64,000 nucleotides of DNA from Trebouxia sp. TZW2008 (lineage: Eukaryota > Chlorophyta > Trebouxiophyceae > Trebouxiales > Trebouxiaceae): assembly GCA_002118135.1 (NCBI GenBank), contig BDIU01000040.1:248001-312000 (forward strand). Reading direction: 5' to 3'. The position numbers and the translations under genes were made by a program. Numbering within the stretch: position 1 is the stretch's first letter; each line of letters opens with the position of its first letter. Below are positions 1 through 11,700 of the stretch, in pieces. The notes beneath the pieces are model-generated. The model saw only the letters and a program-made list of their open reading frames with translations. It did no database searches and was not told the origin of the DNA.

Positions 1-3000
1 ATGTTCAAGGGCAGGGATGCAACTCATCAGGATCTTTGTTTGCAGAATTTGGCCTCAAGCGCATGCTACATTGGCATGCCAGAGTCACATAGATACCCTG
101 CCAGAAACATTGATCAGTGTTGCAAAAGGTAGAACGCTGCAGTCAGCTCAATTTACCAAAAGCTGATTAAAATGAGAATTGGCAGCAATTGAATTCCATC
201 AAGTTGCTGCCAAGAGTGACTGCAAGTCCAAGAGTGACTGCATTCATTTTGGACACCAGACACAATTGTTCTCCAGTGTGAAATGCAGCAGGATGAGAGG
301 ATCGCATGAATCATGAAGAGCATTGTCACTGAAGTAAAGGGGGCTAAAAACCTCTTAGACTTCAGAAAGACTGACACTTACTCGAGCTGACCTGTCTCCA
401 AGGATGAACTGCAACAAGGCAGCAAGGCTTGAAGACGCTCAACAACAACAGAAGTGTACGCAAGGCTGAGACACAGCGCAGGAATATGCACCTATTTTCC
501 AGCATAAAACATAGTAAGGCTGTAGGTCCTGCAGGTATGCTGTCCAAAAGAAGCGACGGCGAGCAGCACAATTCGCCCCTCTTCAGCAGCAGGTTGATTC
601 ACTCAATGTCTTGCATGTTGCAGGTGAAATCATTGCAAAGTCAACCTGTTCACCAGCATGAAACATAGCAGGGCAGTAGGGCCTGAGTGGATGGTGCCCA
701 GAAGCAGCACCCGGGAGCAGTACAGCTCGCCCCTTTTCAGCAGCAGGTCGCTTTGATCAATGCTGCCGAACAGACCTCAATGACTTTCATGTTGCCTGTG
801 GAAACATAGCAGAGCTGACCTGTTTCCCAGCATGAAGCGTAGCAGGGCCGTGGGACCTGAGTGGATGCTGCCAAGAAGCAGCACTGGCGAACAGTAAAGC
901 TCGCCCCTCTTCAGCAGCGGATTGAAGATGTTCTTGAAGGACTCTGCTTCTGTCAAGCCGCGCACGGACTCAGGACGAGCTGACAGGAACGCCAAATGTA
1001 CTCCTGCCTGTCAAGCCAGAAAGCAAGTTTGAGCAGTATTGCTTGAATTGAGTTGTCATGTACAACACGTATAGATGAATGAAAAGGATGTAACATAGAT
1101 ACTGACAACAGGAATGACAAGGACATGGTATCAATATGTCATGTCATTTGCCCTGCTTTGGTTCATGGCATCTGCAATGTCCCAACTGCTTTCCACACCA
1201 GGTTTGAGCCCATTAGGATTACCAAAAGTCTCCTTGAAATGTCAGATCCCATAGTCCTGGCACGGCGTATTCAGAAGTGTACAGGTTGCATGGCTGCATT
1301 CAGAGTGTCACAAGAATTTGCAAAAGTAGATCTTGAGATAGGCATGGAGAAGCGCTGTGACGTGCTTTATGCCTTGCTGGCCAGCAGAAAGATGTCAGAG
1401 ACGTACGACTTCTGAAGCACTGCTGATTTGTCATCCCTGTACGTGGTGCAGGCGGCGAGGCTCCTCCTCTCATCTTCTTCCTCCTCAATTGCTTTCTGGG
1501 TGGCAGCATCCCCAGACCCCTCATAAGGAGCCTGAGGGAACCCCAACAGAAAATGAAGTTGAATAGCCTCAAGGGGCTGGAGTGGGTCAGAGCAGTTGAC
1601 AACTTGTGTTTCTTGACAAAACATATTTTGCAACAAGTCTGTACCTGATGCAGGCGGCGAGGCTCCTCCTTCTCATCTTCTTCCTCCTCGACTGCTTTCT
1701 GGGTGGCAGCATCCCCCCCAGACCCCTCATAGGGAGCCTGAGGGCTGCTACAGATCAGCTGAATAGCCTCAAGCGGGTGCAGCACTGTTTGGCAGGCCTG
1801 ATTGAGGCCGCCCACAAAGACTCTTGATACAGTTGAAAGCGCCCCTTCACGGGTCTGCTTGTCTGGGAAAGCCCCTGCTATGCTGGTGGTCAACTGCCCT
1901 GCCCCTCGCCCTACAGCATCAGCACTGTCATCATTGTGTGCGCATACTTGCTGTTGAGATCACATGACTCTGCTGGGTGCATACAGACACAGTGCCACTG
2001 GTCAACTGCCATACAACAGATGGACAGAACTGAGGCGTCAAAGGCACACACAAGAGATGAACCTGTCCAGCACATGCCTACTTACAGATCTGCCCATTAG
2101 CATGCTAACCAGATGGGCATCAGGCAGAGAATGCTTCAGAGCCATGTTTGAAGGATAATGCTGTAGGGCATGGACAGCCAGCCATATGTGATTACATCTG
2201 AGCAAACATGCAGTGATGATGCAGCAACACGCAGCAACCATTGACTGAGCAATCATTGCATAATGATGCAGCACCATGCAGCTCATTTGCTGTACATTGC
2301 TGCACCCTGCACAATGCTTGCTCAACTGATGAGTACTGCATAGTGCTGCCTGTCACTCAATGCAGCGTCTGTTCATGCCAATGGTGAAGAAATGGACAAG
2401 CATTGCGTGCTGAGAACATTCTGGTACTCAATTCAACCCCTGAAAATGACTGCAGCATCATGCTAATGATGCAGCTACAATCAAGCACAATGTGATATAG
2501 CAGTCTCTTGACACAAGGACATTCAATGCATGCACATCAACATGTAAGGACAATGCAGTTGGGAACCAATTACTGCATTCTGGCTGCAGTGGTAGATCTG
2601 AGTCAGAGCAATAGGCTGCAAACAAGATCAATTGTCACATCAAGCTATCACTGTGATCTTCAGCTGATGGGCTCACCAAACTCTAGAAGCTGGACAACAC
2701 TGCTGCGGTCAGGCAGGCCAGATAGGCCCACCTCCTCCCCGGCTGTGGTGCCTAGGATGCCGCTGCCCTGCACCTCTTGCAGATTTGTTGCAGACCTGCA
2801 GCAAAGCAGCACATGCTGTTGGTATGGGTGTCATGCATTTCGGAAAAGGACGGAAACACTTTTGCGACCAAACCAAAGCTCGTCAGGTGATTGATGTAGA
2901 CCTGCACGTCCCGTAAGGTAACTCCTGGCGTGCAGCATTCTCCACATGCTGTTGCGATTTCCTCAGTAGTGGTTTTCAGGATGCTGATGCCTTGCACCTC

Positions 3001-6000
3001 TTGCAGATTTGTTGCAGACCTGCAACATAGCACAATGTGCTGTTGATATCAAGAGATTCACAACTGTCACAAATGCCGGCACAGGTGCTAAGTGTTTGTG
3101 GCCCAAGCCATGCCTTGCCAGGCCAGATTGTTTTGGGGCATGAAGGATGTATGGTGCTCAAGTCTTACTAGCTAGATAAGACAAGGTCTTTCCATTGCTC
3201 AGTGTCAGTATGCCTGTCATGATCTTGGACAAACGACCAGATCTTGGGTAATCCATACCTGCTGTGTATGTATCCAGATCTGTGATGATCCAGGCTTGGG
3301 GCGCGCTGGGGGCGGCGGGTATGCCTATGCCTGCCCATCATGCTGTCCACTTCATCAAAGATGCCAAACCAGCTGCTGCCTAAAGCGTCTTCTGGCTCCT
3401 CAGGGATGCCCTCTGCAAAAGACAGACCCGCCTGTGTGTGCCCATTCTCTGTAGGATCCCTGAAAGCATGACACCTCACCACCATCAATGGTGCTGTCCA
3501 TTTCAACAAAGGTAGCAGACCAGCTACTGCCTCAGGCATCTTCTGGCTTCCGAGGGATGCCCTGTGCAAATGAGGTAGCCGCCTGTGTGTGACCATTCTC
3601 TGTAGGGTCCCTGCAGGCGTGTAACAATTTGATGACGATGGCATACAGGGGGCAGCAGATATGTCTATGCCTGTCAACTCATGCGAAGCCGGTACAAAGC
3701 CTCCCAGGCCGTGCACGTATGACTGCATGAACAGACGGGTGTGCAATGCCCTGCAGCCTGAACACCTGATGTTCCTGATGCTGACTTTGCATGCAATGTT
3801 TGTGCATATGTTTCCAGGTCGCACATACGCGAGTGCATGCGCGGCAGTGCAGGCAATCATTGCAGCCCAAATGTCTGATATTGCTGATGCTAATGCTCCA
3901 TACACTGTCTGTCCAAAGACTTCCATGTTGCACGTGTCAGGCTGCAGGCAGGTACACACCTGCAGCCTCGATGTCTGATGACCTGAATCCCTCATGCAAT
4001 GATTGACAAGGGCTGCCAGGTCGTGCATTTGACTGCATGTGCTGGCGGCTAGGCATGTATTGCAGCAGGCAGGTGTATATGAAACAAGAAGGTAGGTGGG
4101 CGATCACCTGCGGCCTGAATGCCTGATGTTGCTGATGTTGCTGATGCTTCGCCGTATTCTGGGGAAAAATCCCAGGTCGCCTGAACTGCCTGTCTGAGCC
4201 TTGTCAGAGTCACTCAGGGTGCCAGATGCCTGCCGTACTCTCTTCCTCTCTAGCCGCTTGCATTCCTGTTGCATGCAGCTGAACTAATGTCTGGATGTCT
4301 TCACAGGCTCTGCTGAACATGTACATTCCAGGGCAATGACCAGAGCTCATGACAACAGCGGGACCTTCAAAGCACAGTCTATAAGGCAGAGACAAATTTG
4401 CGACAATCATATGGCTCATCATGTTATGAGGTCATCATGGCACAGCATGCCTGCTGCTGGCAAAGTGAGGGACGGACTTGTATTTGCAAGTTGCTGCAGT
4501 CCCTACAGGTTTTGATACAGCAGGATTGTGGTGAAGATCTGTTCTGACAGTTTCTGCCAGCAATGTTTACCTGCAGTTTGCTGCAGTACCCAATGTCCAG
4601 CTCAGAGTAGAGGGCCAGAGCGCCAGGATACATGCACTTGCGGGGGTAGCGCATGTCCCTGCCAGCTGGCCAGTTGCCTCCACTGCACATCAGGGTGTCA
4701 TCAATATCACTCACTACCTGCAGCACAGCAGCTTGCCAAGTTGGTCACATGCATCTGAGCGTTTGATTCGACTGTGTGTGACAGTCTCACTGGCCCTGAG
4801 TACTCATGGAGGTTTTGTTGAACATCTTGCTATGCTACGCTCCAATAATGAAGATAGTTCATTGCATTTGACATGCCTGTACCATGCGAGATCAGCAATT
4901 TAACAGGTGGGAGAGAGGCTCGCCTTCAGGCAGATACCAGAAGGTGCAGTGGGTGCTGCAGTCTGCAGCTCCTGCAGCGCTTGTTCTCCCTGGAGTCTGA
5001 TATGCTGCAGCACATTCAGGCAGTATCACCCATAACGGCAAGACAGAGGGTAGAGCTTTTGGGCACGTTGCCAGGTCGTAGCAGGCCCACAACTGCGTCA
5101 AAGCAGAAACAGGGGCTCCTGGGAGCGGAAGGGGAGGAGACTTGCTGCCAGGAAAGAGAAAACCCCACCTTAAGGCAGACACCAGGAGGCGCAGTGGGTG
5201 CCACAGTCTGCAGCTCTTGCAGTGCTTGTTGCCCCTGCGTGCTGATATGCTGCAACACGCTCCTCTGAGCCTCCCCTTGGAAGTCATTGTACACCATCTT
5301 GTACAGCGTCTGGTAGTCGTCCCCATCATCCACATAACTCTTGAGGCGTGTGAGCTCACGGCCAAAGGTGGACAGCAGAATGTTGCTGGCCCAGCGTTGT
5401 CGCATGGGCCGCCACCGCATGCCCACCTTTTGCAAGGCATCCAGCAGAGCTGCCCTGCAGTGCACCCAATGCAATGAGCCCTGCTGAGTTGGCGATTCAT
5501 GAGATTTGTTGCGCTGAAAACTGAAAGTCTAGGTGCACAGGGACTGCATGGGCCGCCACCGCATCCCCACCTTCTGCAAAGCATGTAGCAAAGCTGCCCT
5601 GCATCACAACAATCTGCCCTGCTCAGTTGGCGCCTCATGACAGCTGTTGCGTGAGAAAACAAAAGTCTAGGTGCACAGCGACTGCATGGGTTGCCATCAC
5701 ATCCCCACCTTCTGCAAAGCATGTAGCAAAGCTGCTCTGCATCACACCATCTGCTCTGTCTGCTCTGCTGAGTCAGTGGATGATAAACTTGGTGACTTGC
5801 TAGCTGAAGTGTTTGCACTAAGCAGGTGTGCGGGCGCTGCTAATGTACTGCAGGCATGTTTGTCATATCACTACAATCGTGCTTATAAATACTATTGCTG
5901 TTGTCACTGTTTTCACGGTCACTCAGGCATAGTGCAGGTAGTACCTGGTGAGCACCTGCAGCTCTGGGAGCCGTTGACCCTTGTCAGATCCGGTCAGCAT

Positions 6001-7866
6001 GTCCATGGTTTCACGATTCACCACCTCCGCCATTGTGGCACAATTTATGTTCAGCAGAATGAAATTCAGCTCCTCCAAATTTGCCTCTTTCAGCACCTGG
6101 GAGCAAGATTAGGGCCAAAGTGAACACGGACGGCTCTGCAGTTCATGAGTACTGCAATATGTTAATGGAGGTAATGCAACAAATCTGTACAGGGATTGGG
6201 TTGTACTATGGCATTTGCAGGCTGCCAACCTGATGTTACACCTGTCTGGTATCTTGTATAAAAGCTTAATGCAACATGCACAGAAAGCAATGATGCAGCA
6301 CTATCAACAAAATATGGTCGTCACGATTGCTTGCAGTATCTTATGGAAATGCATGAATGGGATCGACACAAACTGGCAGTTGCAGCAAGAAACAGACACT
6401 ACACCGTTTGAGATCTGCACACGTGAGTGGGATGATGTGACCACAGATTATGCTGTCCAGTCAGCAACTTGTTTGCTCAGTTGTGGTTGTAATTTACGAG
6501 ATGCATCAAACGTGCAAAAAATCCATGCAAGACGCCACCAAAGCATGTTAGCCTACCGCAAACAATGCTTTTCTGCGCTTTTCCAGCGACCCTGCAAATC
6601 TGGCCAGCACTTGTGAAAGGCCCGCTGTGAAGCCCTTCCTGTGGTTGATCTCAGCAACTAGACTAGACACATAGTCTGCTTTGCCCTGTGCTTCTGGAGT
6701 GCCTAACAGCAAGGCACATACAAACACAGGTCAATTCACATGCCAAGATGGTTATGTATTGTTACCACTATGTTGCTTGTTTTGACTACAGCTCATTGCA
6801 TACAAATGCAGAGGCCAACAGATAAGCTGAAAGCAAATGTGCAAAGTGCCAAACAATCCTAAATTCAGCAGTGCATCATTTGTTTCATTGTGAAAATCAC
6901 TGGAGATTTAGCAATATGCAGCAGTATGCAGCAGTGGATGTAGATGCATTTGTCCATGGCGGAAAACAAGGACGTCAGGCAAGCAATACCATGTGCGTCC
7001 CCTGATGATGCCTGTGTCAATGTCAGACTGCTGCTACAGCTTCCTATGTGTACTGACAGCTAGAAGCGCAGGCTTGCAATGCACTAATGCAAGTTGTGTT
7101 GAGCGAACTTCAGCCTCAAAGCACCAACAACACCAAGCGTTTTCTGATGCTACCCAAATTGTACAGATACCTGGGACATCCATGGCAGCTTTCACTGGGA
7201 ACGGTGTCAGGTAGTATCTGTTCTGAATCTCATCCTCTGCATAGCTTGCAAGGACAACCTGGAGTCACAAAAGCCTCATGCAGCTATATTATCAAGTGCA
7301 CAATTCAATCACAAGATGCATAGAGTCTGGACTGTACAGAAGCACACGATAGATGTACATTGCCAAGCATTTGCAGCATCTTGCCTTGCCATTTGCTTGC
7401 AGTCTTGGATGTTTGCCAAAGTACACTGGTCAAGCAAGAAGATGCTCACCGACAACAGCAGCAGCCCAAAAAACCTCGAGCTTTCCAGATCCAGGTGCTT
7501 GAGTATCATCACAGCCCAGACACAGAATATTGCACTCAAGGCATACCAGAACAAACGCCTCACAGTGCGGCTGCATGTCAGAAAAACAGTACACATACAG
7601 GTAATGCAAAACATTCATGCTGTGACCAAACCACACCCCTTGTCAGCAAAGCAGTGCATGCTTTTGAGTTGTGACAAGCAACTTGAGTCAGCTCTGAAAT
7701 ACGTGACAAGCAGAACGTGCGACGCTTGACGCTTTGGAACAGCTAGCTAGCTGATTGTTTTCGGCACTGACCTGAAGTGCAGAGGCGTTTGGTCTGTAGC
7801 TAGGAAGACCAGAGTGAACACTCCAATCAGCACGGTCGCATACGTCGATGCGATGATGGCGTACAT
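1..7866 (-). CDS. Membrane-anchored APP1-domain (HAD-type) phosphatidate phosphatase-like protein, 3' end outside window
   Basis: Start ATG at 7866. Exons: 7866-7772, 7570-7450, 7258-7171, 6702-6557, 6096-5945, 5454-5169 and 4717-4590 (phases join exactly), then 3412-3259, 2795-2677, 1874-1645 and 1007-820 (also mutually in phase). The join 4590 to 3412 is out of phase, so an exon there is missing or misplaced. The N-terminus has three hydrophobic segments (residues ~5-23, ~37-55, ~64-80), the first starting MYAIIASTYATVLIGVF. Exon 7 holds VVSDIDDTLMCSGG, the DxDxT nucleophile motif of APP1/DUF2183 phosphatases, then RYPRKCMYPGALALYSELD. Exon 11 holds AFLSARPES, the second conserved APP1 motif. 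Family members dephosphorylate phosphatidate to diacylglycerol; an algal membrane role is inferred. The remaining HAD motif lies beyond position 1. Several introns carry decayed copies of neighbouring exon edges. Confidence 0.75.
491..747 (-). repeat. Two decayed copies of the 3' part of gene A exon 11
   Basis: Copies at 646-747 and 491-594 repeat the end of the exon that finishes at 820 (region encoding LLKRGELYCSPVLLLGS and onward). The first still ends at a GT donor. They lie downstream of the intact exon in gene direction, inside the next intron. Confidence 0.85.
1441..1588 (-). repeat. Decayed copy of the 3' part of gene A exon 10
   Basis: It repeats the exon 1874-1645 stretch encoding PQAPYEGSGGDAATQKAVEE with small indels (here PQAPYEGSGDAATQKAIEEE). 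It lies downstream of the intact exon. Confidence 0.85.
2955..3050 (-). repeat. Decayed copy of acceptor plus 5' part of gene A exon 9
   Basis: The copy shares the acceptor and SATNLQEVQG start of exon 2795-2677, then diverges (GISILKTTTEE versus GSGILGTTAGEE). It lies upstream of the intact exon and includes intron sequence before the acceptor. Confidence 0.8.
3496..3612 (-). repeat. Decayed copy of 5' part of gene A exon 8
   Basis: It repeats the acceptor region and start of exon 3412-3259 (encoding ENGHTQAGLSFAEGIPEEPE). The copy has a frame break. It sits upstream of the intact exon. Confidence 0.8.
3690..4160. repeat. Degenerate tandem repeat in a gene A intron
   Basis: Related blocks recur at about 3750, 3860, 3958 and 4106 (core like cctgcagcctgaacacctga, followed by gatgttcctgatgctga). 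A second block beginning ccaggtcgtgcat recurs at ~3707, ~3818 and ~4016. Spacing is roughly 100-150 bp. It may be further exon-edge copies whose parent I could not identify. Confidence 0.6.
4919..5013 (-). repeat. Copy of 3' part of gene A exon 6
   Basis: It repeats the end of exon 5454-5169 (LQHISTQGQQALQELQ in the exon, LQHIRLQGEQALQELQ in the copy), downstream of it. The GT donor after CLK is GC in the copy, so it could be a weak alternative exon or a relic. Confidence 0.85.
5541..5745 (-). repeat. Two decayed copies of acceptor plus 5' part of gene A exon 6
   Basis: Copies at about 5541-5605 and 5671-5745 repeat the acceptor and the stretch encoding AALLDALQKVGMRWRP. Both lie upstream of the intact exon that starts at 5454 and soon run into stop codons. 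Confidence 0.9.
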
Positions 7867-8788
7867 AGCGCAAGTGCTTTATGGCAGCACAGTATCAGAT
7901 GACTAGACAGGTACGCAAGCAATGACGTTCGCTGGCGCGAGCGCACAAGCAGTGAGCAAGCATGATCCAGCCAATTCACGGGACCAGACCAATGCTGAAA
8001 TCACTGGCAACGCTCGGTGAGCGAGCTTATCGAACGCTGAAACTGTACGCGCGGTCCTGCAACCTCTTGCATGGACGATCTGCCATGGTGATCACCTGCA
8101 TCCAGGGTGCGTTCCAAGTCAGCTGAGTCCCGCAGCTGACGTTGTGGCGGTTCAGCTGACTTCATTCAAGGCCGAAGCTCACGCTTGCAGCAACGCTCGA
8201 ACAGTGCAGGTCAAGTGTTGCTGAAAGGCAGGAGCTGTCCTAAATGGTCACGTTCCCAGCAAGAGCATTTGCAGCAAACATTCATGCTTCAAAATCGACA
8301 CACAACTTTGCTGCGTTGGTGTGATTTTGAGTGGGCATTTCGAAAGCCATCGGATCTGATGCCAAGCAGTGGGGTGGATGCTGGTGCAGAGCACAGGCAA
8401 CCTTACAACAGTGGAACACCAGGTGTGAACTTGCGCTTGGCTTGTAGCGGACTCGCAGTTTGTCTGTGGCGCAGAATTGAATTAGGTCATCAAAGCGACG
8501 TAACGCCAGCTTCAGCTTCTTTGCTGACAATGGACAAGGTTCGCGACTCTTTGAGCGCAGTGGGTGTGACATCGATGCGCTACACGCTGGTTGGGAAAGT
8601 GTAGCAAGTCATCTGCGGAAACGGCTTGATCGCTGCTTCGCTGACGCGCGACACAGCAACTACACTACGATCAAGCATGCAGGCGCACAGCATAGCAAAC
8701 AGCATCCGGCACCCTGCTGTTGCCTCTAGCATCAATCAGTAAGACATCGTCACGCTCTTGACTTTTGCTAACTTATTTTTGATGAGAA
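7867..8788. other. Divergent intergenic region between genes A and B
   Basis: It separates the two oppositely oriented start regions, so it should hold both promoters. ORFs at 8185-8604 (+) and 8282-8572 (-) overlap each other, lack recognisable motifs and are not supported. Short directly repeated ttcgctgacgcg-like words are visible, but no clear promoter element. Confidence 0.6.
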
Positions 8789-11700
8789 TTGCGCGGTCTT
8801 CAGCATGTCGAGTTCAGGTTGCGCAGGCGGTCTAGAAACGCCGCGCGCTGTGGCGATCATTTGCGACCTGCTGGAGGCCTGTCAAAACAGCCTGCATCCA
8901 CAGCGACCCCTCATGACTTTCTTCACTCGGCAACGATATGCACGCTTGGCAAGGGCGCCAAGCGTAGACCTGGATTGTTCAAGCCCGTCAGTGCAGCGAC
9001 CACGTCAGCACCATCACAGACAAAGCAGCAACACAGCAGTCAGCCTACAGCGTTTGACTGGCGCAACCAATGGTATCCAGTCCATTTCTCTAGAGATTTG
9101 CCAGAGGGTCAACCTCAGCGTGTCTACATCTTTGACGAACCAGTTGTTCTGCTGAAGCGACCTCAAGGTCAGGGAGTTGTGGCCCTGAAAGACAGATGTC
9201 CACATCGTGCCGCTGCGCTGTCAGAAGGCCGCATGACACCAGACGGCCAGCTTCAGTGTGCCTACCATGGCTGGTCGTTTGATGGAGAGTCTGGCATATG
9301 CACAAATATCCCTCAGGTAATTGTAATCATGCTGATTGAATAGTTCATCCATTCATTCATGAACAATGTGTAAACATGCATTACATATCATGTTCCTGAC
9401 TTCAACCCCAAGCCTTTTGAACTGCAAGCATACAACATCAAGCCTGACACCTTACCCTCCTGGCTGCTTTCTCTTAGCATTTTGACCACCTTTCACGCTT
9501 CCATTACATGTCATTACTACCACCCCAGCATGTGTAGTGCACGAACCTTGTGCTGTCTGCAACCAGCTCTGGATTCAGAAGCTGCAGCGAGGACTGCAGT
9601 GAACACTGACACAAGCATTCAAGCTCTGACACTTGAGTGACTTTGCAGATCTCAGCTGGCCAGAAATTGACAGGCCGCACCTGTGCGACTGCACTGACAG
9701 CCTGTGAGAGGCAGGGCATGATTTGGGTGCACCCTGCTACTGGGTCTGTCCCTTCAACAGACACCATACCAGGTATCACAAACTGCGTTCAGTCTTTGCA
9801 TCATTTTACCCTCTAGATCAGCTGTTGCATCTGTTGTGATGATATTGCCCTTTCTGCTTGTGCCCGCCTGTTACCCAATGCAACTGCATTTTGAGCCTGT
9901 TAGAGGCAGGGCGTGGTTTGAGTGCACCCTGCTATTGATGCTGTCCCTTCAATGGACGCTGCATGCCTGTCATCTCTCATTCGCAGGCATGCTTTCCTCT
10001 TCCAAGGCCAAACGTGAGACAGCTATACAGTGAAGTGACTAGGATTCATTATGCAGTGCTGCCTGAGTTGGACAAGGAGGGATGGACCACTGACGACTTT
10101 GTGAGAGATATGCCAGTGGACTACACCCTTCTCATTGAGAACTTGCTGGATCCAGGTAAATACCGCGCAGCAATCGTACTGTTGGCACTTGATGCATCCT
10201 TCCATTCTACCCGTATCATTGTGAATTTGCTTGACCCAGGTGGGTCTGTTTGTAACAGTCAAAGTGTTGGCATTGAACGCATCCTTCAGATTGCACCCTT
10301 GTCTTTGCGGGCTTGCTTGACCCAGGTGGGTGTGTTTGTAGCAGTCATACTGGCATCACATACTGAATCAAGTGGACTTCACCCTCCTTATTGAGAATTT
10401 GCTTGTCCCCAGTAGCCTGTTGCAACAGTCACATCATCGCTCCTTTACAAATACAGTTGAATCTGAGCTTCAGGGAGAACTTGCTGAGCCCAGATCAAAT
10501 GCGTTGCATTGCTCGTACTGTCAATGTCTGATCAGGTCAATTGATAAGCATAGCTGGCACATTGATGCTGTCCGAAAGCCACTTAGCAGCTTGCATTTCA
10601 TGCAGCTCATTCGCCGTCGGCAGTGTTGTTGCAAGCACAACTCTTCAACGTGCATGTTGTCACCCTGCATGAGACAGTGCATTACTGTGTTGTAGACACA
10701 TGCAGCACGCCTTGCCATCCGGGGTAGCTGCCAGTGTTAAGGTACAGCATTGTACTATTGTGCGGTGTCTGATGAGTCATGCCTACTCACCAGGCCTACT
10801 CACCAGACTCTGCAATCAGTCTGCTGTCATTCCGTTTCAATCCAGAGCACATGCTATTAGTTTCCGTGTTAAAAGTTTGCAATGGCTCAGCAAGCAATAG
10901 CGCATATCACTTGCCGAGTCATTGCCGAATGTCAGCAGGGGAGTTGACGATGCTGCCCCGGTATGCTGAAACTGCTTTGCATATGTGGTACTGCGGCATT
11001 GGAAGCAACAGCACATGCCACTGTGTCAATGCACAGATACAAATCTGAGGATGTATTTCGGTCCCAACATCATGTGTGGTGATCGTATGCAGGTGATGGC
11101 CTGTATGCACATCAGATGCTAATGCTTGACAGCTATGCTGCCAGCCAAAATCTTTTCATGCGCATCACTGAGCACAGCGTCTCAATGTACAGATAGGTCT
11201 GATGATACATGATCCTTGCTGATGCACATGCTTTGCTTTGCATATCATGGCTTGCATGCACACCACACACCCTCGTTCGACAGCTACGTTGCCAGGCAAG
11301 ACTTTCCCATGCGCATCACAAGCACCGTACCTCAGACTCCTAAGAGGTGGTTGGCGAGGTAGCTGGCATTCTCAAGATGACAGGCAAAGACAAGCGGGCC
11401 AAGACCAAGCCTTTGCCCAGCAAGACAGTGTCATTAGCATCAGGCATCATCGTGTTGTTGGCATGCAGATCATGGCCTGTATGCACATCAGACACCCACC
11501 TTTGGCAGCTACGCTGCCAGACAGGATTTCCCCATGCGCATCACAGAGCACAGCACCCCAGACTCCTACAAGGTGCTTGGCGAGGTAGCTGGCGCACTCA
11601 AGATGACAAACAAAGACAGGCAGGCCACAAACCTGAACAGACCTGTTCAATGACGCTCCAATAACATGCTGTGTTTACTTGCAGATCATGGCTTGTATGC

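Noticed and set aside
4210..4422. Minus-strand frame with FEGPAVVMSSG as a candidate APP1 exon
   Set aside because: The donor side lacks GT and the SARP motif is lost. The intact motif is in the exon at 1007-820, so this is probably a relic.
8185..8604. 139-residue plus-strand frame between genes A and B
   Set aside because: It has an equally long frame on the other strand, no motif, and lies in the expected promoter region.
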